Assembly: GCF_027568395.1 (NCBI RefSeq)
Contig: NZ_JANKZL010000004.1
Location: 1-64,000, forward strand
Direction of reading: 5' to 3'
Length of the DNA stretch: 64,000 nt
Source of the DNA: Aminobacter sp. HY435
GTDB taxonomy: Bacteria > Pseudomonadota > Alphaproteobacteria > Rhizobiales > Rhizobiaceae
Shown here: positions 34,897-42,814 of the stretch, one piece after another
How positions within the stretch are numbered: the stretch's first letter is position 1
Layout: every line of letters begins with the position of its first letter
Notes under the pieces: generated by a model
The model's input: only the letters and a program-made list of their open reading frames with translations
What the model was told of the DNA's origin: nothing
Databases searched by the model: none
Made by a program: the position numbers and the translations under genes

Positions 34897-35121
34897 ATGG
34901 CTTCAAGCAAGCGCCTTGACCCCGACCTTTCGGTCGACGACGTGATGAAACTCTGGCCCGACACAATCCGGGTGTTTCTCGCAAATCGGATGCTGTGTGT
35001 CGGCTGCCCTATCGGGCCGTTTCATACCGTATCCGACGCTTGTCGAGAACACGAGTTGGATGAAACTTCTTTTCTGAATCAGCTGGCGGCTGCAATTGAT
35101 CGCCAGGGAAACGCAAGCTAG
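34897..35121 (+). CDS. DUF1858 domain protein
   Basis: 74-aa soluble protein consisting of one DUF1858 domain: LSVDDVMKLWPDTIRVFLANRMLCVGCP-type pattern, with Cys-x-x-Cys (MLCVGCPIG) in the middle. Such domains occur alone or fused to hybrid-cluster and redox proteins and often lie near denitrification genes; their role is unknown. The CxxC may bind metal or act in thiol chemistry. The ATG at 34897 is preferred as it directly precedes the domain; starts at 34831 (TTG) and 34852 are possible. Its end overlaps the nnrR-like gene tail by 4 bp. Confidence 0.72.
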   Translation: MASSKRLDPDLSVDDVMKLWPDTIRVFLANRMLCVGCPIGPFHTVSDACREHELDETSFLNQLAAAIDRQGNAS

Positions 35122-35822
35122 CTCCGTTCGCTCCGACCATTGGCGACCAGCATCAGCTTATGCGGGTCGACCACCGTGACCTTCTGACGTCCGCTCCGTA
35201 TCAGCCCTTTGTCTTCCCACGCGCTTAGCAGCCGGCTCACGGTATGCAGCGTCGTGCCCGTCATCTCCGCTATGTCCTGGCGGGAGATCGGAAAGTCGAT
35301 AAGGATTCCTTCGTCTGTCTTCTTCCCTGTCTGGTCCAGGAGCCTCAGCAGGGCGTGAGCCACGCGCTGTTCGACTTGTTCCGTGGCCATTTCGACGACG
35401 CGCGTGTGCGTGTCCTGAAGTCGGGTGCCGACTGTCTTGTATGTATTTGCGCCAAAGCTCGGAAACTGAGCGGACAGCTCTGACCACATAGAGGTGGGCC
35501 ACGAAAGCGCGACACAGTCCACTACGGCGAAGGCAGTGGCCGGGTAAGTCGTGCGTCCAAGGGCTGACGCTATTCCGAATATTTCGCCAGCACTGATGTA
35601 CCGAACGATAACCTGCTGTCCCTCAGGCGTGCTTCGCACAACCCGGATATGACCGTCCAGCAGGAGGAAGAACGCGTGCGCTTCTTCTTCCTGTTCGAAA
35701 ATAGCCGAATCCTTCGCATATCGCGTGGATCGCGCTCCCGCCAATATTCTGTCGAGTCCTTCTGGCGCAATTCCTGCGAACAGCGGGAGCCCGGCAATCA
35801 GCGAACGGTCGACTCGGCCCAA
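35118..35822 (-). CDS. nnrR: Crp/Fnr family regulator, NnrR-like
   Basis: 234-aa transcription factor. A cyclic-nucleotide-binding-like domain covers about residues 14-115 and a winged helix-turn-helix about 150-230. It lacks the N-terminal Cys cluster of FNR, so it does not carry an FNR-type O2-sensing Fe-S cluster; NnrR proteins respond to nitric oxide instead. The recognition helix reads TTLHTVSRLLSAW, with His193, Ser196 and Arg197 where FNR has Glu-x-x-Ser-Arg. The start is a TTG at 35822 behind GAGGG. It is the likely controller of the TTG-N8-CAA boxes. NnrR versus another Dnr-type name is not certain. Confidence 0.8.
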   Translation of the reverse strand: MGRVDRSLIAGLPLFAGIAPEGLDRILAGARSTRYAKDSAIFEQEEEAHAFFLLLDGHIRVVRSTPEGQQVIVRYISAGEIFGIASALGRTTYPATAFAVVDCVALSWPTSMWSELSAQFPSFGANTYKTVGTRLQDTHTRVVEMATEQVEQRVAHALLRLLDQTGKKTDEGILIDFPISRQDIAEMTGTTLHTVSRLLSAWEDKGLIRSGRQKVTVVDPHKLMLVANGRSERS

Positions 35823-35965
35823 GACATTCCCTCGATTTCTGGGAAGATTTTTTCACAGTCGGCAACGTGTCGCAACTGCGCTGCAGTGAGCGATATTGCC
35901 GCGTGACTAGTCCGGGTCACGGCGCTTCGGCAGACCACGCCCCGGCACAACCGCCAACATCGTGT

Positions 35966-35979
35966 TTGCGCCAGCGCAA
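35966..35979. promoter_or_regulatory. NnrR/FNR-type box TTGCGCCAGCGCAA
   Basis: Perfect TTGCG-N4-CGCAA dyad in the divergent region between nnrR and the operon starting at 36078. It is 98 bp from the rightward start codon and 143 bp from the nnrR start, so it may serve the rightward operon, nnrR autoregulation, or both. Confidence 0.7.
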
Positions 35980-36077
35980 ACGGAAAAGCGCTGCGCAGGT
36001 GTAGAGATCAGCCGTCCGGATACAACTTGTCGCATCCGGTTGCTGATTAACGACGCGTAGCGTTCGAAGGAGCAGAG

Positions 36078-36515
36078 ATGACGGCCTGGGTTCGGAAGCT
36101 CACCTTGGGAAGCGGCATCTGCGCCGCTCTATTCTTGACGGGAGCCGTTGGCTTACCGACCGCCGCGACGGCGGGACAGGCCGCGAAACACCATGAAGTG
36201 CAAAATCCCCGCACCGTGGAAGAAGCAAGCGCCATGATGCGCAGGGCACTGTCCAGGGTCGAACAAGCGCTGGCTACGGACGACTACGCGAGCATCCACA
36301 AAGCAAGCTACGAGTTGGAGGCTGCGGCCAGCCGAATTGCAGATCGACCGAACGATAAGTCCGAAAAGCTGGTTCGTACGGTCGAGATCCTCCACCGTGC
36401 TTCAGAGGCCGGCGACCGCGCAGTGCTTCAGGCTATTTACCCAAGCTTGAAGGAAGCGGTGGATCAGGCTGCAGTGCTCCCTCGCCCCGCTCCGGTAGGC
36501 AAAGGCGGCAGGTAG
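36078..36515 (+). CDS. secreted helical protein of unknown function
   Basis: 145-aa protein with a signal peptide (about residues 1-32, ending ATA-GQ) and a mature part of amphipathic helices (about 45-125). The mature domain has the plan of small periplasmic DnrP-like/DUF6746 proteins seen in denitrification clusters (repeated helices with EEASAMMRRALSRVEQAL and YELEAAASRI), but the match is weak. AAGGAGCAGAG precedes the ATG. It is the first gene of a three-gene operon next to nnrR, and a perfect box lies 98 bp upstream. Confidence 0.65.
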   Translation: MTAWVRKLTLGSGICAALFLTGAVGLPTAATAGQAAKHHEVQNPRTVEEASAMMRRALSRVEQALATDDYASIHKASYELEAAASRIADRPNDKSEKLVRTVEILHRASEAGDRAVLQAIYPSLKEAVDQAAVLPRPAPVGKGGR

Positions 36516-36547
36516 AGTTCGGACAATTGCGGGAAGGCGGCTGACAA

Positions 36548-36940
36548 ATGGGTTCCAACGCAGTCAGTAGCCTTGATCGCCGCGCCCATGGCTCTGGTTC
36601 CGTGGTGCGGCGGATCAAGACTGTCATCGCTGGAGTAGACTTGGACTGCGAATGTCGTGCCCGGCTCGATGACGCCTTGACGCGCTTTACGGCGCTCGAG
36701 CAAAGGCGCGTTCAGCGCGAGCATCTCGTGCAAGCAAGGCAGCACCGCGAGCGGATAGAAGCCATCGTCGATTTGCTCCGGGAGGTCGATGAACTGGCCG
36801 CGGCAGAGCCGGACCGGAGCGTCTATACCGAGCTAGCTCTGCTCTTCGACGAGGTGGCTGCTACAGCGGGGGAAGGCGCGCTGTGCATGCGAAGCCTGGC
36901 GATCCTGCCCGCTGACGGGGAGGAGTTTTCGCCCTCGTGA
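36548..36940 (+). CDS. 130-aa hypothetical protein
   Basis: Soluble, strongly charged, mostly helical protein with no recognised domain. Cys residues occur at 34 and 36 (LDCECRARL) and Arg/Glu-rich helices follow (about 40-95). It lies 32 bp after the secreted helical protein and overlaps the DUF454 gene by 4 bp, so it is probably in the same anaerobically induced transcript. Function unknown. Confidence 0.6.
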   Translation: MGSNAVSSLDRRAHGSGSVVRRIKTVIAGVDLDCECRARLDDALTRFTALEQRRVQREHLVQARQHRERIEAIVDLLREVDELAAAEPDRSVYTELALLFDEVAATAGEGALCMRSLAILPADGEEFSPS

Positions 36941-37338
36941 CCCCTTGTCGCATTCGCCAACTGATATGGCTGGCGGCTGGCACTGTCGCCCTGCTCGCTG
37001 GGTTGATAGGCATCTTTCTTCCGCTGATTCCGACCACCCCATTCCTGGTTCTCGCCGCGTTCTGCTACTCACGAAGCTCAGAGCAACTCCACTCGCGGCT
37101 CTTGGCAAATCGGCGGGTTGGCCGAGCCATCCGGGATTGGCACGCTTATGGCGCGATCTCGCGCAGCGCGAAACGTCTCGCACTGTTGTCGATGGCTTTC
37201 GCGCTGTCTCTATCGATGCTGGCTGGCGTGCCTCTGGTGGCGATCACAGTGCAGGCCACTGCCATGCTGGCCGCGGCTGCCTTCATCGTGACGCGGCCGG
37301 CGCCGCCCGCACGGCAGGCTGACGAACAGGAACGCTAA
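36937..37338 (+). CDS. DUF454 (YbaN family) membrane protein
   Basis: 133-aa inner-membrane protein of the YbaN/DUF454 family, with the signature LIGIFLPLIPTTPFLVLAAFCYSRSS near residues 22-47 (shown in part) and two more helices around 80-115. The family is widespread and lacks a proven function, though it is often linked to heme or respiratory genes. The GTG at 36937 overlaps the upstream stop (GTGA). It is the last gene of the three-gene operon and converges with ubiX. Confidence 0.82.
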   Translation: MTPCRIRQLIWLAAGTVALLAGLIGIFLPLIPTTPFLVLAAFCYSRSSEQLHSRLLANRRVGRAIRDWHAYGAISRSAKRLALLSMAFALSLSMLAGVPLVAITVQATAMLAAAAFIVTRPAPPARQADEQER

Positions 37339-37369
37339 AGCTGGCGCGATCAGCAGGCTCCTCGCAGGT

Positions 37370-37975
37370 TCAAAGGTCCAATTCGCGTGAAGGCGGCCGA
37401 TCTCGTGGCAGGCCGCTCCATCGTGTCATCTCGCTGCCTGGATCGACGCCCACCCAGTTCAGAAGCCGCGCCGCGATCTCCCTGAGCATCTCGTCGATAC
37501 TGTGCATGCCCACGTAGAACGGTGGCATTGGAGGCGCAATCGTCGCTCCCAGCCTTGCCAGTGACAGCATTGACCGCAAGTGGCCTTCATGCAGGGGCGC
37601 TTCACGCGGAACCACCACCAGTCTGCGCTTTTCCTTGAGCGCGACATCGGCTGCTCGGGTCAACAGGTTGTCTCCCAACCCATGCGCTATCGCAGACAAC
37701 GTGCGCATGGAGCAAGGCACGACGATCATGCCGTCATTTGAAAAAGAACCACTGGCGATTGGCGCTGTCAGGTCGTCAGGCGAGTGAACTCGAGTAGCCA
37801 GTCCGGTGATGCGGGCAAGGCCATCAGAGCCGAGTTCATGTCGGATTGTTGCTCTGGCGCCCATTGAGACCACGACATGCGTTTCCGCGCCAGCGTTGGC
37901 CAACTGCCGGAGGGTCTCCAGGGCCAGACCAGAACCGGAAGCACCCGCTATTCCCACGATGATGCGTTTGGTCAT
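37370..37975 (-). CDS. ubiX: flavin prenyltransferase UbiX
   Basis: 201-aa enzyme that makes prenylated FMN, the cofactor of UbiD. The N-terminal IIVGIAGASGSGLALETL (residues 4-21) is the FMN/phosphate-binding region, and VVPCSMRTLSAIAHGLGDNL and RLVVVPREAPLH follow. It begins 4 bp after the ubiD stop, so the two are co-transcribed. Placement beside ubiTUV in a denitrification block suggests a copy for anaerobic ubiquinone synthesis; another ubiX could exist elsewhere. Start ATG at 37975. Confidence 0.92.
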   Translation of the reverse strand: MTKRIIVGIAGASGSGLALETLRQLANAGAETHVVVSMGARATIRHELGSDGLARITGLATRVHSPDDLTAPIASGSFSNDGMIVVPCSMRTLSAIAHGLGDNLLTRAADVALKEKRRLVVVPREAPLHEGHLRSMLSLARLGATIAPPMPPFYVGMHSIDEMLREIAARLLNWVGVDPGSEMTRWSGLPRDRPPSRELDL

Positions 37976-37979
37976 GGCG

Positions 37980-39473
37980 TTATCCGAACTCCGGGAAGAT
38001 TTCATTCCATCGCTGCGACACTTGCCGATCGATCTCGGGACACATGCGCAATTCGCTTCCCCAGTCCCGTACGGTCTCTGACCCGACCTTTCGCGTCGCG
38101 TCGATACCGAGTTTCCCTCCCAGCCCTTCAAGTGGAGACGCGAAGTCGAGGTGATCGATCGGAGTGCGGTCCACGGTCATCAGGTCACGGGACGGGTCCA
38201 TGCGCGTCCCGATTGCCCACATCACGTCCGGCCACGAACGTATGTCGATGTCGTCATCGACCACGATGAGCATCTTTGTCATGGAGAACTGCGGCAGCAG
38301 CGACCAGAAGCCCATCATTACGCGACGCGCCTGCCCCGGGTACTTCTTGGCGATGGACAGCACGGCAATCCTGTAGGAGCTGGCTTCCGGCGGAAGCCAG
38401 ACGTCACGGATTTCTGGGATCTGCTGCCGAAGAAGGGGCTTGAAGACGTCGGTAAGAGCTTCGCCCAGCACCGACGGCTCGTCAGGAGCCCTCCCGGTGA
38501 AGGTGGTCAGGTAGCAGGCCTGGTCACGGACCCGGATTCTGTTGAGGCGAAACACGGGGTATGGCTCGGCGGCATTGTAGTACCCGGTATGGTCGCCAAA
38601 CGGGCCCTCCAGAGCGGTTTCCTTGGCTGAGACTGTGCCTTCCAGCACAATCTCGGCTGTTGCGGGAACGTGTAGCGGGATGCTGCGGCACGCGGTCAGT
38701 CGTGGTCGCTTGTTTCCGATCATGCCGGACAGCGCCAGTTCGGTCACGCCCTCGGGCACAGGCATGACGGCAGCGAGCAGCGTCGCCGGATCGGCGCCGA
38801 TCACCACTGCGACAGGCATGTCGATGCCTCGAGCCGCCCACATACGGTGGTGCGCCGCACCGCCGCGCATCGGCAACCAACGGACTATCGCGCGATCCCT
38901 CTCGATTACCTGCATGCGGTAAATGCCCAGATTGTACGTTCCCGGGTCGTCAGCTCCAGGTGCGCGGGTGACGACGACGGGCCAGGTAATCAGGGGACCT
39001 GCGTCCCCTGGCCAGCATGTCTGGACAGGAAGGAGAGACAGGTCAGGGGCAATTTCGCTCCAGCTGGAAGGCGCTCTCACGATTCTTGGCCGTGCGAGGA
39101 GCGCGCTGCGCGCCGCAGGGAGCATGTCGCGCGCTTCGCCCAGTGTCCTCGGCGCCTGTGGGGACCTCATCCAGGCTAGAAGCTTCCCGAACGAACCAAG
39201 GCCAGTGAGGTCGGTGCCCAATCCAGCGGCGACCCGCGCTCGCGTCCCAAACAAGTTCGTCACGACAGGAAAGGTCGATACTCTTCCCTGCGCATCGATC
39301 GGCTTGTCCAACCTCAGCACTGGCCCGTCCTTGGCGATCGTGCGCCGATGCACCTCGGTTGCTTCGAGGTGCATCGAAACAGGTGCCTGGACATGCCGTA
39401 CGTCCCCTCGCTCGTCCAGGTGCGACAGGAACGAAGAAAGGTCATTGAAAAGCGGCAGCGATCTATGGTGCAT
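37980..39473 (-). CDS. ubiD: 3-octaprenyl-4-hydroxybenzoate decarboxylase UbiD
   Basis: 497-aa decarboxylase using prenylated FMN and Mn2+/K+ to remove the carboxyl group of the prenylated hydroxybenzoate in ubiquinone synthesis. Length equals E. coli UbiD (497 aa). Conserved blocks include GTYNLGIYRMQV, the Glu-rich EGPFGDHTGYYN region and the late LDFASPLEGLGGKLGIDATRK segment in parts. A long in-frame upstream extension into the intergenic region was discarded in favour of the ATG at 39473. Two TTG-N8-CAA boxes lie 66 and 97 bp upstream. Confidence 0.92.
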   Translation of the reverse strand: MHHRSLPLFNDLSSFLSHLDERGDVRHVQAPVSMHLEATEVHRRTIAKDGPVLRLDKPIDAQGRVSTFPVVTNLFGTRARVAAGLGTDLTGLGSFGKLLAWMRSPQAPRTLGEARDMLPAARSALLARPRIVRAPSSWSEIAPDLSLLPVQTCWPGDAGPLITWPVVVTRAPGADDPGTYNLGIYRMQVIERDRAIVRWLPMRGGAAHHRMWAARGIDMPVAVVIGADPATLLAAVMPVPEGVTELALSGMIGNKRPRLTACRSIPLHVPATAEIVLEGTVSAKETALEGPFGDHTGYYNAAEPYPVFRLNRIRVRDQACYLTTFTGRAPDEPSVLGEALTDVFKPLLRQQIPEIRDVWLPPEASSYRIAVLSIAKKYPGQARRVMMGFWSLLPQFSMTKMLIVVDDDIDIRSWPDVMWAIGTRMDPSRDLMTVDRTPIDHLDFASPLEGLGGKLGIDATRKVGSETVRDWGSELRMCPEIDRQVSQRWNEIFPEFG

Positions 39474-39539
39474 GAATACATTTCCCGTCGCGCGACGCGG
39501 CCGACGGCGGACGTTTGCCACGGTGACTGGCTCCCGTCT

Positions 39540-39553
39540 TTGACCTTCCACAA
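39540..39553 (-). promoter_or_regulatory. imperfect NnrR/FNR-type box TTGACCTTCCACAA upstream of ubiD
   Basis: TTG-N8-CAA with a good left half-site (TTGAC) and an imperfect right one. It lies 66 bp from the ubiD start codon, inside the 57-72 bp range of other boxes in the window. Confidence 0.45.
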
Positions 39554-39570
39554 ACATCCAGCGACGCTCT

Positions 39571-39584
39571 TTGCGTTGGAACAA
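39571..39584 (-). promoter_or_regulatory. imperfect NnrR/FNR-type box TTGCGTTGGAACAA upstream of ubiD
   Basis: Second TTG-N8-CAA element, flanked by CT and AG so that the dyad extends to CTTTG/CAAAG. Its left half-site TTGCG matches the perfect boxes. It is 97 bp from the ubiD start and centred 31 bp, about three helical turns, from the first element. Confidence 0.4.
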
Positions 39585-40009
39585 AGCGCGCCAAGTCGAG
39601 GGACGGTATCCATGCCTTTCCGAAATGGAGCATGGTTGCAAATAATGCAGATAGGAGCGCACTGCATACGACTGTTGGGAGCGGCAATTGTCACACTGCG
39701 GTCGACCTGCTTTCGAGGACAGCGTCAGGGGAAACGACCGCCTCTCGCGAAGGCACGGCTTGATCGGGAGGGCGATAGGGATTTGGCGCGTGCCGAACTG
39801 CTCCTTGCCTTGCAACACCCGTTGGCGGCCTCCGACCTCCTTCCGGCGGCGCTTGCGGGAACTGGTTTCGATCCCCTGTCCATTCCGAGGGACGAGCGGA
39901 ATGTCCGCAGCTTTGCTCCAGACTGCATCGAAAACGGCTTCCTTGCGCGCCCTCGCTTCGGTGACTTCTAAGCCCGATCGAGCGGCCCAAGGCGGAATCT
40001 GTTTGTTCT

Positions 40010-40023
40010 TTGAGCTTGGACAA
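40010..40023 (+). promoter_or_regulatory. imperfect NnrR/FNR-type box TTGAGCTTGGACAA upstream of ubiT
   Basis: TTG-N8-CAA element 62 bp upstream of the ubiT start codon, in the same position range as other boxes. Inner half-site bases are imperfect, so it is a candidate only. Confidence 0.4.
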
Positions 40024-40085
40024 ACAGCGCCATCGCTTTCGACCTTAAGACCCCCAGCCAAGCGGATTCACTGAGGAGAACAGCA

Positions 40086-40628
40086 TTGGCCGACGAACTA
40101 AGGGACGGCTCCTTGCCGCTCGCCCGGATTCTGTTTCCCAAAGTCGGAGCTCTGCCGCTCGGAACCCTTCTAACGAGGGCCCTCCGCGACCTTGCCAGAA
40201 GGCAGCCGAACCTCTTCGAACGCCTAGGCGAGCACAAGTCCGCGTGCTTCTTCGTCAACCCAACCGATCTCTCCTTTGCCTTCCTTGTTGTGCCGGACGG
40301 GGAACGCTCGCTTGTCCGTGTCGTCGGCAAGTCGGAAACGTCGTCCGCAGCCGTCCTTATCAGCGGCCCTATCCTGATGCTGTTGGGCCTGCTCGATGGC
40401 AGCCTTGATGGCGACGCTCTTTTCTTCAGGCGAATCGTCTCGATCGGGGGCCGTACTGAAGCTGTTCTGGCGCTTAGAAATGCCATCGACGATGCCGAGT
40501 TGCGGCCTGCGGACCTGCTGGGCCTGCACGGTGTCCTGGGGCGCCTGGCGGACAATGCCATACTCGGCAGCCTTCGCGCCGCCAGGCGGCTTGCGTGTCG
40601 GGGATTGGACCAAGGGGAGCGTTCCTGA
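40086..40628 (+). CDS. ubiT: UbiT, SCP2-domain protein of anaerobic ubiquinone synthesis
   Basis: 180-aa soluble protein with an SCP2 sterol-carrier-type lipid-binding domain (about residues 20-125: DLSFAFLVVPDG, ISGPILMLLGLLDGSLDGDALFF). UbiT is the accessory factor that, with UbiU and UbiV, allows ubiquinone to be made without O2 in E. coli and in denitrifiers. The start is a TTG at 40086; ubiU begins 2 bp after its stop. Gene order ubiT-ubiU-ubiV leaves little doubt. Confidence 0.88.
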   Translation: MADELRDGSLPLARILFPKVGALPLGTLLTRALRDLARRQPNLFERLGEHKSACFFVNPTDLSFAFLVVPDGERSLVRVVGKSETSSAAVLISGPILMLLGLLDGSLDGDALFFRRIVSIGGRTEAVLALRNAIDDAELRPADLLGLHGVLGRLADNAILGSLRAARRLACRGLDQGERS

Positions 40629-40630
40629 CT

Positions 40631-41629
40631 ATGAGCAATCAGCAAATGGAGTTGATCTGTCCAGCGGGCACGCCAGCCACCTTGCGTGCCGCAGTCGTCG
40701 CGGGCGCCGATGCCGTGTACTGCGGGTTCCGCAACGAGACCAATGCAAGGAACTTTCCCGGCCTGAACTTCTCGACAGCCGAGTTGGCGGAAGGTGTGCG
40801 GTTTGCCAAGGGTCACGGCAAAAAGGTACTCGTCGCGATAAACACATTCGCTCAACCTGGCCGCGTGGACCTATGGCGCAAGGCCGTGGACGAGGCTGCC
40901 CAATGCGGAGCGGACGCAGTCATCGCGGCGGATTTGGCTGTCCTCGACCATGCCGCGAACAACCACCCAGGGCTACGGCTTCACCTGTCCGTGCAGGCGG
41001 CCGCGTCAACGCCAGAGGCCGTGAAGTTCTATGTCGACGCGTTCCGTGTCCGGCGCGTTGTCCTTCCGCGAGTGCTTTCAGTCCAGGAGATAGCCGCGCT
41101 CAATCGCATGATCGACGTGGAAACCGAGGCGTTCGTGTTCGGAGGCCTTTGCGTCATGGTCGAAGGCCGCTGCTACCTGTCTTCCTACGCCACTGGAAAG
41201 TCCCCAAATCTGAGCGGCGTCTGTTCACCGCCGGAACACGTCACCTATGAGGATGACGCAGAGGGAACCGCGGCGCGGCTCGCCGGCTTTACCATCGACC
41301 GCTATGCCCGGAGCCAGCCGACCGGATATCCAACCCTGTGCAAGGGCCGCTTCACGGCCGGCGGCAAGACATCCTACCTGTTCGAAGACCCAGTCAGCCT
41401 GAACGCCGGCGGAGTGCTTGCGGGATTGAAAGCGGCGGGGGTCACAGCCCTGAAAATCGAGGGCCGCCAGCGTGGCAAAGCATACGTCAGCGAAGTCGTC
41501 CGCGCCTTTCGAAAAGCCGTCGACGCGGTCGAGGCAGGGGGCGATGCGGCCGAGATCGACCGGATCCTGGCTGGTATGTCCGAGGGAGGACGGCAGACCG
41601 AAGGCGCCTACAAGAAGACGTGGAGATGA
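40631..41629 (+). CDS. ubiU: UbiU, Fe-S U32-family hydroxylase subunit
   Basis: 332-aa U32-family protein. Cys174, Cys181, Cys198 and Cys237 have the same spacing (7, 17, 39) that I recall for the four [4Fe-4S] ligands of E. coli UbiU, so the cluster should be intact. UbiU and UbiV form a heterodimer that hydroxylates the ubiquinone ring without O2, with prephenate as likely oxygen source. The ATG at 40631 lies 2 bp after ubiT, and the stop overlaps ubiV by 4 bp. Confidence 0.93.
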   Translation: MSNQQMELICPAGTPATLRAAVVAGADAVYCGFRNETNARNFPGLNFSTAELAEGVRFAKGHGKKVLVAINTFAQPGRVDLWRKAVDEAAQCGADAVIAADLAVLDHAANNHPGLRLHLSVQAAASTPEAVKFYVDAFRVRRVVLPRVLSVQEIAALNRMIDVETEAFVFGGLCVMVEGRCYLSSYATGKSPNLSGVCSPPEHVTYEDDAEGTAARLAGFTIDRYARSQPTGYPTLCKGRFTAGGKTSYLFEDPVSLNAGGVLAGLKAAGVTALKIEGRQRGKAYVSEVVRAFRKAVDAVEAGGDAAEIDRILAGMSEGGRQTEGAYKKTWR

Positions 41630-42540
41630 GCGTTATGCCAAGAATTGCATTGACCCTTGGTCCGGTCTTCTTCCACTGGCCAGCCGATCGGTTGGCGGAT
41701 TTCTACAGACGGATCGCGGATCAGGCCGCCATCGACAGGGTGCATATCGGCGAAGTCGTCTGCGGAAAGAGGATGCCGTTCTCGGACTCGATATGGCCCG
41801 AAGTAATCGAACGGCTCGAGCGCGGCGGCAAGGAGGTCGTGCTCTCCACGCTTGCCGCACCTGCAACGATCCGGGAGCGCAGGGCCGTAAACGACTGGTG
41901 CAGCGAGGGGCGGCTTGTCGAGATCAACGACGTCACGGCCATCCCGGCCCGTTCCGGACAGGCGTTCGTGATTGGACCCTTCGTGAATGTCTACAACGAA
42001 TCCAGTGCCCGGTTCTTTGCTGCGCGTGGCGCTCGCACCATTTGCCCCCCGGTCGAGCTTTCGTTGGACTCAATTGGCAGCATTGCCCGCAACTGTTCCG
42101 ACGTCGATTTTGAGATCTTCGCATTCGGCAGACTGCCGCTGGCCCTTTCTGGTCGCTGCTATCACGCGAGGCTGAACAATCTTCACAAGGACTCCTGCCA
42201 GTTTACGTGTGAACAGGACCCTGATGGCCTTGCGGTCGATACGATCGACGGACAGGAATTTCTTGCCGTCAACGGCGTGCAGACGCTCTCCAATCAGGTG
42301 CAGGCTTTCTGTCCTGAACCAGACGACTTGCGGGCGCATGGCATCCGGCGCTTGCGGCTGTCTCCGCACACTGCCGACATGGTTGCGGTCGCCGAAGCCT
42401 ATCGCGGCCTGCTCGACGGCACTCAATCGCCGACTTCGACGAGATTTGCCTTGTCGTGCCTCGAGCTTCCGGGAGGAATGGTAGACGGGTACCTCAGTGG
42501 CAAACCGGGCTTTCACCTGACGGGCAGTGCCGACCAATGA
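41626..42540 (+). CDS. ubiV: UbiV, Fe-S U32-family hydroxylase subunit
   Basis: 304-aa U32-family partner of UbiU. Cys46, Cys178, Cys191 and Cys195 correspond in spacing (13 and 4 between the last three) to the [4Fe-4S] ligands of E. coli UbiV. The ATG at 41626 overlaps the ubiU stop (ATGA), and it is much better than an earlier in-frame start inside ubiU. Its stop in turn overlaps the start of a mogA-like remnant (ATGA), suggesting a former four-gene operon. Confidence 0.92.
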   Translation: MSVMPRIALTLGPVFFHWPADRLADFYRRIADQAAIDRVHIGEVVCGKRMPFSDSIWPEVIERLERGGKEVVLSTLAAPATIRERRAVNDWCSEGRLVEINDVTAIPARSGQAFVIGPFVNVYNESSARFFAARGARTICPPVELSLDSIGSIARNCSDVDFEIFAFGRLPLALSGRCYHARLNNLHKDSCQFTCEQDPDGLAVDTIDGQEFLAVNGVQTLSNQVQAFCPEPDDLRAHGIRRLRLSPHTADMVAVAEAYRGLLDGTQSPTSTRFALSCLELPGGMVDGYLSGKPGFHLTGSADQ

Positions 42541-42813
42541 CCTCGCCTTCGGAACACGCTTTTGCGCGGATCGCGATTGTCACGGTTTCCGACCGGGCAA
42601 GCGGCGGCCACACGAAGACTTGAGCGGTCCGGCAATGAACAGTGGCTGCGGCATGTCGTGGCACAACCACGTGACTTCATCCGGCGGATCGTTCCTGATG
42701 GGGTCGAAAACGTCAGAAACGCGCTTCTCCAATTGTGCGACAAGGGCGATATCGACCTTGTCCTGACAACTGGTAGCACAGGCCCTGCCCCGCGCGACCT
42801 GACAGTGGAGGCT
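42537..42813 (+). pseudogene. frameshifted MogA/MoaB-like molybdopterin protein remnant
   Basis: Family similarity runs through three reading frames. Frame one gives ARIAIVTVSDRASGG (42537-42623, then a stop). Frame two gives HEDLSGPAM. Frame three gives WLRHVVAQPRDFIRRIVPDG and DLVLTTGSTGPAPRDLT. Together these follow the MogA/MoaB order (VSDRAS, YEDLSGP, LIPDG, TTGGTGxxPRD). Two indels near 42610 and 42645 break the gene, and similarity stops after about 42813. Intact MogA adenylylates molybdopterin for molybdenum cofactor synthesis, which NapA needs, so a functional copy must exist elsewhere. A sequencing error is an alternative. Confidence 0.7.
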
Positions 42814-42814
42814 C

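Larger units (their letters stand above)
39474..40085. promoter_or_regulatory. 612-bp divergent region between ubiD and ubiT
   Basis: No supportable gene is seen, although frames stay open because of GC content. It contains three TTG-N8-CAA elements: two near ubiD (39540-39553 and 39571-39584) and one near ubiT (40010-40023). The region must hold promoters for ubiDX (leftward) and ubiTUV (rightward). The central 400 bp remain unexplained. Confidence 0.6.

Noticed and set aside
39691-40023. Possible small gene in the ubiD-ubiT intergenic region
   Set aside because: Arg/Ser/Pro-rich frame without domain or ribosome site; candidate regulatory boxes occupy its end.
41338-41625. Earlier start for ubiV inside ubiU
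   Set aside because: The ATG at 41626 overlaps the ubiU stop and begins the conserved protein; the extra residues are shadow sequence of ubiU.
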